Shown piece after piece: positions 1 through 12,944 of a DNA stretch of 64,000 nucleotides. The notes beneath the pieces are model-generated. The model was not told the origin of the DNA. It searched no databases and saw only the letters and a program-made list of their open reading frames with translations. The position numbers and the translations under genes are program-made. How positions within the stretch are numbered: the first letter of the stretch is position 1; each line of letters begins with the position of its first letter. The DNA comes from Voacanga thouarsii. Its lineage: Eukaryota > Streptophyta > Magnoliopsida > Gentianales > Apocynaceae. The stretch spans positions 248,001-312,000 of the forward strand of contig JANUWF010002353.1 of the NCBI GenBank assembly GCA_026120185.1. The letters are read 5' to 3'.

Positions 1-986
1 AGTGAAAAAATGGGAAATGCAGAAAGTCAGCAGCCTGCAAACATTGCTGATTCTGGAAATGAAATACTGCTCAAGAGGAAACTTCATTCCTCAGAAATTC
101 AGACTGAAGCAGAAGACAGAACCAAGGGTGACTCTTCTGAAAATCCTAAGAAGAAGTCTCGAGTTGCAAGAAATGTGAGTACAGAATCTGCTTTCATGTA
201 ATATCTCTCTCATCTTTCTTGAGGCGACACTATTGATTTGTTCCAATTGCTCATGCATTTCGGTTACTGAATGCAGGCTCCAAAAACTAAAAGGAATGTG
301 CAGCCAAAATCTAAGAAGAACCAGAAGGCCAAGCAAATTAGCAACGAGGAAGATGAGCCTAACACGGTCCAGAATGGACAGAGTTCCAGCTGTTACAGCT
401 CGGAGGATGATTCTAATGCATCTCAGGAGGAGTCAAATGGCGGAGCAACCTCGGATGCTAAAGGTGCAGCCCTCAACTTAAATGGCAAAACAAGAGCCAC
501 CAGGGGGTCTGCAACTGATCCACAAAGCCTCTATGCAAGGGTAAGAAAACACTAGTTCCATCCCTACATATGAAAAATCTAGGGTTTGAGTCTCATGATA
601 TTATGTTTACGGATAACCTGACGAACATTGCCCTTCTGTATTGCAGAGAAGAAGAGAAAGAATCAATGAGAGGCTAAGAATTTTGCAGAATCTTATCCCC
701 AATGGAACAAAAGTTGACATTAGCACAATGCTTGAAGAGGCAGTTCACTATGTCAAGTTCTTGCAGCTTCAGATTAAGGTATGAAACCAACCCAAGAATC
801 CGCTTCCCGACATTATCAAATGATTTTCCTTGCTCTAGATTTGAAAATCCAAAGGAAAATTTTGCTAAATCCTACTCCTATTTGTCTCTGCAGTTACTGA
901 GCTCAGATGATATGTGGATGTATGCTCCAATCGTCTACAATGGACTCGACATTGGCCTTTATGGGAGGATCTTCCCGACCCTATGA
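1..986 (+). CDS. bHLH transcription factor, class II RSL (root-hair) type, 3' part
   Basis: The 5' end lies left of the window. Four exons are visible: 1-174, 277-540, 647-778 and 894-986 (stop TGA), each with GT-AG borders and consistent phase, giving about 220 residues. The N-terminal visible part is Lys/Ser/Glu-rich with a basic stretch (PKKKSR), a probable nuclear signal. The bHLH domain straddles exons 2-4: [17 protein letters not shown] is the basic region and helix 1, the loop follows IPNG, and helix 2 is [17 protein letters not shown]. His/Glu/Arg contacts typical of E-box binders are present. The tail [17 protein letters not shown] is the signature of the class II RSL proteins (Arabidopsis RSL2/RSL4 group), which promote root-hair growth downstream of RHD6. 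The protein is expected to dimerise and act in the nucleus. The ATG at 10 is simply an internal Met, since the frame is open to the window edge. The subgroup is secure; the exact orthologue is not. Confidence 0.88.
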
Positions 987-2015
987 TCCTGAAAATCCAA
1001 AGCTGCTGTTGAAGATTTTGTTTCAAAGGAATAGTTAATTTTTCCACTAAACAAAACAAAGAAAGAGATACCTACAATCTGACTTGTAATATATGGTGAT
1101 GGGTTTATTACATACATATATAATCTCATGAGGAATAACTATAATGTTTCATATTAACACACGGAAAATCCTCTTGCACATGGTACCAGAAGAGAAGATG
1201 GCCTTGTTCATAGATTTAAGATTCATGCATCTGCTCCACCGATTATCCTCCCCCAGCTGATCAATACATACAGATGTATACTAATGAATGATATGTATAG
1301 TTTTGTGTTAATTGTTTGAGAACAAAATGTACTGCTTGATTATTATAGGAATCAATCTCTTATGATAGTAACAAACTTGATTTGGAAATTTTTGTAATAT
1401 TTAAATGTGTTCATAGATCTGGTCTCAATCAAATATTTTTTGTGGTCATATATATAGACCCCTGCCTTATTCCTCCTGCAGTGCTTTGTAATAGGAGTGG
1501 TACTCCCAAAGATGCTTGTACTAATTCTGCAGAATATAATGGTTAACATTATTTTCGAGAAAAAAAAAGGGGGAGGGGGGGGAGGGGTTGTTCATAGATC
1601 TAAGATCAGAATTTTTCTGCTTAAATCCTAAGAAATTGAATACAAAAATTGGTGCAATAATTACTACATGAGACTAGAAAACATCAAATATTAAACACAC
1701 ACACATATATAAAACTAAGTTATTTACATCTTCTTAAGAATTTTGAAACGTTTATTGTAAGATGATGCAATATTAAAATTTAATAAAAGAATATGCATTA
1801 AAGAAATTTGAATATTAAATACTCTTTTAAATCCTTATAAGTAAGTCATTTAAATTTAGTTCAATGAGATAGTTTGTAAGAAATTTTTCGTCCATTAAAG
1901 TATTTTCTTGACTTATCCATCGGAGTTTTCTAAGACTAGAAACTAATTTTTATCCCAAAATATATGAACAATTTGCAAGGTTATGTCAATATCATTAGAA
2001 AGAACTTATTCTTAA

Positions 2016-2124
<109 letters not shown>

Positions 2125-3036
2125 GTAGAAACGAAGAAGACAATATTGTGAAAATGTAATTTATTGCTGGTAAAAGTAGGTAAATCCAGATATTGTCTCC
2201 TAATTAATGTGTCAACAAAAGAAGGAGATGCCATAATATGAAGTCCACAATAAGTTATCCAAAATACTTATTTTAAGTTATCCACAATAATATGCATGAC
2301 TTAGAGAAAAATAAGTAAATAATCACTTAAAAACTACCATAAATTATGGTAAAAATTTTTAACAATTATATTTTAAAAAGTAATATAATGTAAATAAATA
2401 TATTCCTAACACATATTACGTAGATATACAATGCCTTACCTAATAATTAACTATTTGCTATCAGTCTCTTTATTTTGGCAGGATGAAAGGTTGAATATAA
2501 AAATAATAGTAAAAGATTTGGTGTTAAAAATGGGGGAAAAAATTATTCAAATAAATCTAGTAAACATTCTTAATTAAGAATTGTTCCTTCTCGTATCCTA
2601 ATAATGAATTTTATTTAAATCCTATAATCGCACTAAAATCAGCAAGAATTTCCTTTCTTAAAAACACAATCATAAGAAGATAAATGAATTTGATGATTTT
2701 TTTTTTCTGCTTTTGAAAGAGTTCTTGTATTGATATTCTCATTGTTGGTTATTGATATTTCATCGTCCTTTATTTTTTTTAATAGAAAACAATACCCTGC
2801 CCTTTATTTATTGACATGAACAATTAATAAGTTGTTTCTTTTTCAAATTACTTGTTGCCCCTTACAAATTTATTAGAAATAAGTTGAGATAAGGTATTGA
2901 AGTAGCATTTTTATTCTTTTTTAAATTTCTAACATTAATATTTTCTTTAGTAGCATAATGATGGAGATAGCAAATTAAAGTTAATTTTGTTATAAAATCC
3001 TCAAGTAGGAATAGGAAAAACAAAAAATTGCTTGCA

Positions 3037-3040
<4 letters not shown>

Positions 3041-3077
<37 letters not shown>
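3041..3077. repeat. (TA)n microsatellite
   Basis: About 18 uninterrupted TA dinucleotides, a few hundred bases left of the Mutator-like element. Confidence 0.95.
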
Positions 3078-3086
<9 letters not shown>

Positions 3087-3380
3087 ATTTTGTCTACTTA
3101 TTCATTTTTTACAATGTTTAAATTAAAATTATTAAAATAAAATCTTACTGAGGTAATAGTTGAATTAGTTTGAAACATTTATCCTTGGCGATAAAATCAT
3201 TGATTTAATTTAATATACTGTTACGGTTTTTTTTTTAATATACGAAAAAGAATACTTCCTTGTTCTTTTCTAATCATTATTTTTGAAGAGTTTTGTCGTT
3301 ATAATTACTTATTATTTTATAAAATCAATAATATATTTATTATTTTTTTTAATAGTTCATTACTATACTAAATTATAATA

Positions 3381-3560
3381 CGTAAAATCACCAATTTAGT
3401 TCTTTAACTTTTATTTTCAATTTTTTATGGTCTTTATTCTTTTTTTCAACCTTTTAAATCCCTTAATTATTTTTGAACAACTTATTTGGTCATTCCATCA
3501 ATTAGACCATTAACTTGGCATTTTTATAGGGTCAAATCTAGTACTTTACTATTTTTTACA
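3381..3560 (+). repeat. Left terminal inverted repeat of the MULE
   Basis: Pairs with the reverse complement of about 12945-13114. Shared blocks include TCACCAATTTAGTTC, AACTTTTATTTTCA, TTTTTGAACAACTTATTTGG and GTCAAATCT/GAGCAAATCT. The inner limit is approximate. Confidence 0.75.
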
Positions 3561-3810
3561 CTGGTGGACTGTATGCAACCAAAAAGAAAGTAAACAAATG
3601 GATTTGTGCCTCCCAGCAAAATCCATGTGTTGGTGTTCTTTAGGAGGAAGGTGACTCGGTGAGTCCATTGTCTCACTGAAAAATAGCTCATAGCAAGCTC
3701 TTGCTGCCCAATCAGCCATCATCTCTCTCTTCCTCTTCGTTTCTTTTTGCGGAAACAATCTCTCTCTCTTTTCTTCTTGTCGCCGCTGCTAATTTGGCTC
3801 TAGTTCTTCA

Positions 3811-5621
3811 ATGAAAGCATCCGACCCGACTTCTGTGTTTACACCGGCACTCAAGGTAAGGAGAATGGTGCAACATCTTTATCAGACAAGTTGTAGCGCA
3901 TAGATAAATGTTGTTATTCTTTATTATTATCCCATGTCTGCCCAGCATGCAGATAAAAGGTGATGCTTTTTTTTACTGTTACTTGGTCCCTAACGCATAT
4001 TCTGTAATAGCTTTTAGAATACAGTATAGGTAAAATTCATATCTTTTTCTTCATGTGTTGCCGAAAATCAAGCATACAAAATAAAGGGTTTCGGGTAATG
4101 TTTACCTATGATAACTCTAGATGCAGCATTTTCCTTAGATATTTAATTTCTGATCCGGCATCAAGAATAATGTGACGCATTGCATTGGGTAATTGGCCAT
4201 ATGTCAATCGTCCATTTCAACAGCTTTAATGAAGTTATATGTCATGACACCGATTACTGTGTTTCCTAAAAGAGCTTGGATCCTACTATTATGTGCCAAA
4301 ATTAGCATGCAAGTGTTGTTACTAATAGTTTAATGCATAGCAGCCCATAAGTTTTAGAAAACTGATCATATAACTACTACAATAGCTTTGGGAATGAGGG
4401 GGATAAAAATCAATACTTATAATTGTATATGTTGAAACTTGATGATCATCACAAGCACTGTCAACCCATGATCTTCCCATAGATAGTATCCTTCCCTACC
4501 ACATAATGAATATATATGGTGATGTTTTCTGTGGGAAATGAATTTGGATTTGCCTATAAATTTGGTTAGTTGAAGTTATGGACATGTGAATAAAAACTGT
4601 TTCATTCTACATGTGAAGAACATAAAAAAAATATATACATTATTATTTTTGCTTTGCATGTTGGGCTTATCTGAGTTGAAAAGTCTATGACTTTTATTGA
4701 AGTAGCAGCTTCATGGGTAATTTATACTCTTTATTCTTGTTTAATGATTTATTTTCATTTAGTAACAAGATGTCTCTTGAATATTAATTAACAATCAATT
4801 TTCTTTCAAAATTAATATTTCGTAATCATTTCGTTAGGTCCTGAAGAATTGATTTGCAAATTTGATCCAATTTTTCAAGAGGACAAAAATGGCTATATTG
4901 AGGAATTGGAAGTCTAATAAATCCACTATCACATTAGGAATGCTTGACTCAGAAATACTTGAGCACTATTTTGAGTAAGCTTCGCAAATACCCTACTGTA
5001 AATTTCATTTGATTTTGCAGCCAAATTACATTGCTTAATGAATAACTAATCATTATCAGATTAATTTGGAATGGTCCGCCCGATGAGAAGAGAAGCTCCT
5101 TTATGCATGTAGACTTGTTACGGTTTAGCATTTATACAACGCATGACAAATAGAAAGTTTTAAGTTGGATTGGGAAGAAAGATATTTTCTCAAATCAATA
5201 TGTGTTTATTCCAATCGTGATATAATACGTTCTTCATTTCCATTTAAATGAACATACTAAATATTGATAAAATAAATGCCAATGTTGAGATAGATAGATA
5301 GATAGATAGATAGATATATTTATAGATAGTGGACATTGGCGGCTTCTAATTTTATGTGAATTCAATTAAGAGGTTTTGGATTTAAAGAATCCTTCTATGG
5401 TGTTGTTGGACTCATTGCAAACTACAGAAGATAACATAACACTATATATTACAAAGTAATATCTTGAATCAAATTTGGACTATGTTCTAAGTTTACTTTA
5501 AAATTAATCATTCCATTAGTAACATTGCAACCTATTACAGATTTGTGTTGGACATGTTGTGTGCAAGTGGAAGGACCGTCTCTGATGCATGGTTAAAAAG
5601 AATTCCATTGTTGGTTCCTAC
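3811..5621 (+). pseudogene. Exon-like host gene fragment carried in the MULE
   Basis: Exon-like pieces lie in one orientation. The first, 3811-3855, starts with ATG, encodes MKASDPTSVFTPALK and stops at a GTAAGG donor. It follows a pyrimidine-rich leader with a CGCCGCTGC patch. A middle piece, roughly 4865-4976, includes the frame ITLGMLDSEILEHYFE. A third, 5541-5621, opens after a TTACAG acceptor, encodes FVLDMLCASGRTVSDAWLKR, and ends at a GTAAGT donor. I do not recognise the parent gene. Intact splice sites with introns suggest capture of genomic DNA rather than cDNA, as known for Pack-MULEs. Position inside the terminal repeats supports capture; an older gene overrun by the element is the alternative. 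Confidence 0.45.
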
Positions 5622-6239
5622 GGTAAGTTACTTGGTCCTGATGCTTTTTTGAAACATTTTTAGTAACTCCTTTGTTGTATGTTGGTGCTGAACTAAATAT
5701 AAAGTGAATTGTTGTTTAGGTTCTTTAACAAACAGAAGGTGAAGAATGTGTATTTTAGTCCTAGACTATGCTACTTTATTTATGATTAGTGCTCCTACAA
5801 GGTTTAGTGTTGATGATGGTTACCTTTATTATGTATCTCAGTTGAATTAGTCCCCTATTTCCCCCCTATTTTGTAACTAAAACAACTGGAATTTTGGAAT
5901 CATATTCTTGTATGTTCTCTAACAACTTTGTACTCTTGGGATCAATGTTTTTTGGACCAGACTAGACCGAACCAGCCGGTCAGACTATAAACCGGTCTCC
6001 AAACCGGTTCAGTCATTTACTTTAAATCGTTTTCCTTCAAAACCATTTTATTTTCTTTAAATAGGTTTGAACTGGCTGGTGGGACCGGGGATTGAACATC
6101 AATAGTTACCACCGCCTCTAACGACTCCGTTCCATTGGCATCGGCACCAAAACCTCCAAAAACACATTACAAAACCTCAAAAAATGCAACAAAACTCAAA
6201 ATCATTCCATCAAAAGAGTATTTACCACCATTTTCTTAC

Positions 6240-6260
6240 CTTCTTAGTAGCTGAAGCCAT
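6240..6260 (-). pseudogene. First-exon-like fragment (MASATKK) inside the MULE
   Basis: On the minus strand a leader with a CTT/CTC-rich run (about 6300-6320) precedes ATG GCT TCA GCT ACT AAG AAG and then a GTAAGAAA donor. This looks like the start of a second host gene, in the opposite orientation to the fragment at 3811-5621. No downstream exon was found. The longer minus frame covering 6222-6569 reads through the donor and is not itself a credible protein. Confidence 0.35.
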
Positions 6261-7653
6261 GACTGAAAACGAAAACCACTGCTGCCTCTTATGAGAAGAA
6301 GAAGAAGAAGAAGTGAGTGTGAGGAATGACAATTGGGCTTGTTTGGAAAGACAAATGGAACCTATAAAGGGTGAGAGTCGAGTGAAGTGTCTCAAGCGCA
6401 ATGTAAAAGTCCCCATTTGTACTCCATCTCGGCTCTCAGGAAGGCTCTGGAGAAAGCAAGCTCGGGCCATGGGCTGTAACAATTTGGATACATGCCTCTG
6501 GTTAATGGCTTTGATCTTGCTGTGTCCAATAGCGATAGTTTTTTGTAGCTGGAGCTGCCGTTGGATCATGCCACATCATCACTTGACGTTGGATCACGTG
6601 GATAATATGGTAATTGGGCTGAATTGTTGATCTTGGACTCTTTGCCTAGCCTCGAAGTCCAGATGGGCTTGTTCCATTTTTGGGCTTGCTGATATGCTAC
6701 TGCCTTTTTGTCGTTTTGAAAGTCTGAAACTTGCATTATCTAAACTCTTGGGATATCAGGGATTTCTTCCATCAATTTCTTCTCATGTTCCAGTATCTCA
6801 ATGGCTTCTCTCAAGTTCTTCTCAGCTATATGTCCTCATTCTTCTTCATTTTCGCATCTCCTGTAAATCCAAAGGCATACTCTCAAATTATTAGTTCTTT
6901 GTTATTTTGGGAGCATATAATTAACTTATTTACAAGTGTGTGTGTGTGAGAACCTGAACTTTCTTGATTAGGGTCTTCAAGCTCTTCAACTTTTAGTAAG
7001 GCCATCGACGAATTCCCAACTCCCTACATCTTTTTTGAGAATGGTTAGGCCAACATTTAGTTCTTTAGCCGTCCGAGTGAGTGGTATGTAACTGCCCTTC
7101 TCCTTTCTCTACCTCCTGATTATCTTCTTCTCTACAAAAACTTCGTCTGAAGTAATACCTTTAAGGTGCATTTCATAAACCATATTCTGACTTTATTCAA
7201 AATCTATTACAGAGTAGAAAGGATCATGCACAAGCATATCATCCATAAGAGGAAAAGTATTAAAAGAAGTCTCTTAAATGGGTAGATCAAATTAGAAATC
7301 CAAAATAGAAGCAGTCTCTTGAATAGGCAGATTAAGAGGAAATGGTTAGATTAGAAAGGAAAACACATCGAAATCTCTTCTTTGGAAACTAATTCAAAAT
7401 TTGATCACCTCTCAAACGAATTACGACTATCTCTTTTTGAAAAGGGGATATATATCTGTGCGGGAAGAGATGAGGGATGACTGAGGAGAGAAAGAGACTA
7501 AGGGATGACTAATGACTGATGACTAAGAGATATATATATATATCTGTGAAGGAAGAGGAGACGAATGACTAAGGAGAGAAAAAGACAAGAGGAAGAGGAA
7601 GAGGTAAATGACAAGTTTTGTACGGGAAGAAGAGAGGGATGACTGAGGAGAGA

Positions 7654-10108
7654 AAGGGACAAGGAGGAAGGGGAATAGACGATTAGTTTACTCATTTTAC
7701 ATAAAAATATTTTAATTGCACTACCTTATCTTTTATTGGAGCCACATTAGTGCGCAAAATATTTTAATTGCACTGCCTTGACATTTTTCTATTGTTGTGA
7801 CTTTAAATATAATTCGATTTTGTTACATAAAAGGACAAGGAGGAAGAGAAAAAGACGATTGATTTGCTCATTTTACATAAAATATTTTAATTTCACTACC
7901 TTATCTTTTTTTAGAGCCACATTACTACGCAAAATATTTTAATTGCACTGTCTTGATATTTTTCTGTTGTTGTGACTTTAAATATAATTCGATTTTGTTG
8001 CAGAAAGGGATAAGGAGGAAGGAAAAAAGATGATTGGTTTGCTCATTTTACATTAAATATTTTAATTTCGCTGTCTTATCTTTTATTGGAACCACATTAA
8101 TACGCAAAATATTTTAATTGCACTGTCTTAACATTTTTTTGGTACTGTTACTTTAAATATAATTCGATTTTGTTGCAGAAATGGACAAGAAGGAAGGGGA
8201 AAATGCGATTAGTTTGCTCATTTTACATAAAATATTTTAATTTCACTGCCTTATCTTTTATTGGAGCCATATTAGTGCGCAAAATATTTTAATTGCACTG
8301 CCTTGACATTTTTCTATTGTTGTGACTTTAAATATAATTCGATTTTGTTGCAGTAAGGGATAAGGAGAAAGGGGAAAAGACGATTGGTTTGCTCATTTTA
8401 CATAAAATATTTTTATTTCACTGCCTTATCTTTTATTGGAGCTAGATTAGTGCGTAAAACATTTTAATTGCATTGCTTTGACATTTTTCTGTTACTGTAA
8501 CTTTAAATATCATTCGGTTTTGTTGCAGAAATGGACAAGAAGGAAGGAAAAAAGACGATTGATTTGTTCATTTTACATAAAATATTTTAATTTTGCTGTC
8601 TTTTCTTTTATTGGAGCTACATTAGTGTGCACAATATTTTAATTGAACTGCCTTTATATTATTCTATTGTTGTAACTTTAAATATAATTCGATTTTGTTG
8701 CAAAAAGAAATAAGGAGGAAGGGAAAAAGACAATTGGTTTGCTCATTTTACATCAAAAATTTTAATTTCACTACCTTATCTTTTATTGGAGCCACATTAG
8801 TGCGCAAAATATTTTACTTGACATTTTTCTGTTACTGTAACTTTAAATATAATTTGATTTTGTTGCATAAAGGGACAAGAAGGAAGGGAAAAGACAATTG
8901 ATTTGTTCATTTTACATAAAATATTTTAATTTCGCTACCTTATCTTTTATTGGAGCTACATTAGTGCACAAAATATTTTAATTACACTGTCTTGACATTT
9001 TTCTGTTATTGTGACTTTAAATATAATTCAATTTTATTACAGAAAGGGAAAAGGAGGAAAGGAAAAAGAGGATTGGTTTGCTCATTTTATATAAAATATT
9101 TTAATTTTGCTACCTTATTTTTTATTGGAGCTACATTAGTGCGTAAAATATTTTAATTGAATTGTCTTGACATTTTTCTGTTGCTGTGACTTTAAATATA
9201 ATTCAATTTTGTTGCAGAAAGGGATAAGAAGGAAGGGGAAAAGACGATTGGTTTACTCATTTTACATAAAATATTTTAATTTCGCTATCTTGTCTTTTAT
9301 TAGAGCCACATTAGTGCGTAAAATATTTTAATTACACTGTCTTGATATTTTTCTATTGTTGTGACTTTAAATATAATTCGATTTTGTTACAAAAAATGAC
9401 AAGTAGGAAGGGAAAAAGACGATTGGTTTGCTCATTTTACATAAAATATTTTAATTTCGCTGCCTTGTCTTTTATTGGAACTACATTAGTGTGCAAAATA
9501 TTTTAATTGCATTACCTTGACATTTTTCTGTTATTGTAACTTTAAATATAATTCGATTTTGTTTTAGAAAGTGATAAGAAGGAAGGGAAAAAGACGATTG
9601 ATTTGCTCATTTTACATAAAATATTTTAATTTTGTTGTCTTATGTTTTATTGGAGCTATATTAGTGTACAAAATAATTTAATTGCACTGCCTTGACATTT
9701 TTTTGTTATTGTAACTTTAAATATAATTCGGTTTTGTTGCAAAAAGGGACAAGGAGGAAGGAAAAAAGACGATTAGTTTATTTATTTTACATAAAATATT
9801 TTAATTTCGCTGTCTTGTCTTTTATTGAAGTTACATTAGTGCGCAAAATATTTTAATTGCACTGCCTTTACATTTTGTTGTTGTTGTGATTTTAAATATA
9901 ATTCGATTTTGTTGCAGAAAGTGACAAGGAGAAAGGGAAATAAACAACTGGTTTGTTAATTTTACATAAAATATTTTAATTGCACCACATTATCTTTTAT
10001 TGGAAACACATTAGTGCGCAAAATATTTTAATTGTACTACTTTAATATTTTTCTATTATTGTGACGTTAAATATAATTCGATTTTGTTACAGAAAGAGAC
10101 GGATTTGA
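7654..10108 (+). repeat. Tandem array of about 14 units of ~174 bp
   Basis: Each unit runs from an AAGGAGGAAGGGGAAAA purine block, through GACGATTGGTTTGCTCATTT, a TAAAATATTTTAATTTC block, TTTATTGGAGCCACATTAGTG and GCACTGCCTTGACATTTTTC, to TTAAATATAATTCGATTTTG and TTGCAG. The last landmark recurs near 7806, 7980, 8155, 8330, 8506, 8680, 8843, 9018, 9195, 9370, 9546, 9719, 9893 and 10068, so spacing is about 174-176 bp with one shortened unit (8680-8843). The array is not coding. Units differ by scattered point changes, so it is an old expansion. Confidence 0.93.
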
Positions 10109-10789
10109 CCGTCGTATTTATTCTGTTAAGTTATAACCAAATGCGACCGTTTGTGACCGTCGCTTTTGATAAGCAAATACGACGATTTTTTTTAAAAAAA
10201 TAAATTGCTTGGTATTTAGGTCTATTCACCTGCAATTTCAAACCAAATACAATCCATTGAATTCATTTAACACCAATAACAATAAAATACAATTTGCTTA
10301 ATACCAAACAAATCAAAATCAATCTCTTGAATATTGAAATTATAAATAATCCTTAAACTCCACAAGAAAAGTAATACTACATATATAACAAGTAAGAAAT
10401 GCCAATGAATTTATTATAAATAATAGTACATGTAAAATAAGAAACAAAATTGAGTACGTCAGTCCTCCCCGATATTATCTTTTTCCCTTCTTTCTTATTT
10501 CTTCCCAGTATCATCTTTTCTCATTCTTCATTGTCTCTTCCTCTCCTCAATCTCGATAAAATATTAATTTTTACCCAACATAGCTTAAGTTCAGTGGGTT
10601 GGGCTTTAAAACATCTCCTTACCTGCACAATACACAAATTGGAGATCAATCTCGACAATAAAATGATTCCAATAAATAGAAAACCTTCGCATCATCTTCA
10701 AAAAATAAAACATAAGTGTAAATTTAGAATATTAAAATGTAGACATATACCGATATAAATTTTTTAAATTATGAAACTAATGTGCATAT

Positions 10790-11060
10790 TCTGCAACAAA
10801 ATCCAATTGTATTTAAAGTCACAACAATAGAAAAATATCAAGGCAGTGCAATTAAAATATTTTATATAAAATTAGCAAACCAATCGTCTTTTTCCCTTCC
10901 TCCTTATCCCTTTCTACAAGAAAATCGAATTATATTTAAAATCACAATAACAGAAAAAATGTCAAGGCAGTGCAATTAAAATATTTTGCGCACTAATGTG
11001 GCTCCAATAAAAGATAAGACAGTGCAATTATATTTTAAATGAGCAAACCAATCGTTTTTT
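10790..11060 (-). repeat. Two partial inverted copies of the 174-bp unit
   Basis: The reverse complement of the array unit is seen twice: TCACAACAATAGAAAAATAT to ATCGTCTTTTTCCC, then ATCGAATTATATTTAAAATC to GCAAACCAATCG. They stand opposite the 14 direct units, with about 680 bp between, so the transcript or single strand could fold back over part of its length. Confidence 0.85.
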
Positions 11061-12944
11061 TCCCTTGGTTTTTACTAATGGTCGCAATTGCTCCAATATT
11101 TATTGCCACTGTTATAATTACGATGATTGGATACTGTCACAAATACTCAGTAATTGCGATGGTTAGGGCCATCACAAATAACAAGTATTTGTAACGGTTT
11201 AAAACCGTTGTATTTACAGAACAATTACGATGGTTTTTTCACTAAATACGACGGTTTGCAGAATCTCAACCCGGGTGAGTAATTGAGACGTTTTTCTTTG
11301 ACCATCGTATTTACACTATCGCATTAGCTAAATATGACAATTTTTTTGGGTCATTTTTAATAAAAACAATGGCATTATATACGATGGTTAAAAAATTATC
11401 GTTTGACCATCCTTTATAACAAAAACAATGGTATTTTCTCAAATACAACAGTTTTCTGGCTGTCGTATTTGCCTGAATTTTTAGTAGTGTAGAGTGTTGA
11501 TTCAAGGGAAGATGGAAGATTAAAGATGAAGGTAGCTTGTCTATGAGCATTCTTTTATTTATCTTTTTCTTTTGTTTTTCTCTTATCAATTTGTATTTAT
11601 TGTTTTAATTGTTCTTAGAGGGATGAATCCTAAGTTATTCTTGTATTAAATTTACTCTTGATTTGTTTATTTCTAATTTTTATTAAATGATTACTTGATT
11701 TTATTATGTTGAATTCATTATTTGGCTTATTCTATTCAAATGAATTTGAGAAATAGGGTTAGGAGTTGGGCTCCAATCAATTGGGTTCAATATTTATTTT
11801 CCTTTGATGAACTTGAGAAAAGATTTAGAGGATAAGAACTTAGTGATAATTGGGAATTTAGTTTTAGACAAGATCCTTAAATAAATATATTGGAACTACT
11901 AATGTTACAGTGTTTGAAGTGACTGCCATTGCACAAGTTCTTAAGGGAAGTGATTACCCAATGCACTATAAACTCATTGTTGTAATAAAGCCAATCAACA
12001 AAGAGATTTAGCAAACATACAAAAATCCTTGCAATGAAGATTCAATACCAAGCACTTATGTGAATTCATTGTGGTATTTTCACTTTGTAGAAATCTAATA
12101 GGGGTCAAATATTGGAAAAGTTATCTGTCCAATAACTAAGAAACAAAAACCAATACCATCAAGAGAGAATATTAATTAAACATTCTGTAATGGGTCAAAG
12201 AAGCAAACATTGTTACAATTTGCATATTATAAAGGCATATTACAATATCTAAATCATTCCAAAATACATATAAAACCCACAAATGCTAGCACATCTCGCA
12301 GTAATTTTGATATCAAAACACCCCCAAGTCTAATACTTCCGCCCAAAGATAATTAGCAGCACAATGCAAGAAATAATCATCAATGCCTTTTTCAACTGAG
12401 AAACTTTCTCCTTTCTCATTAGGGCGTTCTTTCTTGTTCAAACCTTCTAATCCTCCTTAGCAATCCTATAATCACAACTTTAGATCTATTACAAGTTTTC
12501 GAATCAAGTCAAATCCAAAATCGACAATCACCATTTGCCTGTAGTAAAAGAAATAAAAAAAATGACTAAACAATTATTTTTGCATTCTAATAACAACAAA
12601 AGCAGAACATTACATGCCTGAGGCAGCTCACACTGAAGGAATCGCCTTCTCGAGTTTGCATCTGTTCAAGAAGTTAATAAAATTGCTAATCTTTTACAAT
12701 AGCAATAGGAAGAAAGATTTGTAGTAATTCTTCTCTTTTACTCACTTGAAGATATTGAAGACATGATTTTTTGGGTTAGGAACTAAGTAAATTGTTCTTA
12801 AACGTAGGACTCCTTCTTCTGCCAATAACCAAATCTTTTGAATTCCCCACCACTGCAAGCCTACTATCCCCCTTTAGTTGAGTTGTTCTTCATGAGATGA
12901 GGAAGAGGAGAAATAAGTTAGATAAAATGGAATCGTGGGTTTTA

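Larger units (their letters stand above)
7654..11489. mobile_element. CACTA-type (En/Spm-like) element remnant, right end visible
   Basis: The right end reads TTTTTAGTAGTG (11478-11489), the inverse of the CACTA terminus CACTACTAAAAA, followed by TAG as candidate 3-bp duplication. The last ~400 bp contain many short repeats around CGTATTT, GACGGT/ACGATGG and GACCGTCG in both orientations (about 10090-10190 and 11060-11470), the subterminal arrangement of CACTA elements. The interior is the tandem array and its inverted copies. I found no CACTA left terminus between 5.6 and 7.7 kb, so the left end is lost or diverged and 7654 marks only where the array begins. No transposase frame is present. 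Confidence 0.6.

Noticed and set aside
6222..6630. Overlapping plus and minus frames of 105-115 residues in the MULE
   Set aside because: Neither matches a family, and the minus frame runs through a good splice donor; only the short MASATKK exon-like piece was kept.
7654..10108. Regular ~174-bp repeats considered as a CRISPR-like array
   Set aside because: The whole unit is repeated with no unique spacers, the host is a plant nucleus, and the repeats lie in a CACTA-type element.
10450..10758. 102-residue plus-strand frame
   Set aside because: AT-rich transposon interior with low-complexity Phe/Ser/Leu content; no domain seen.
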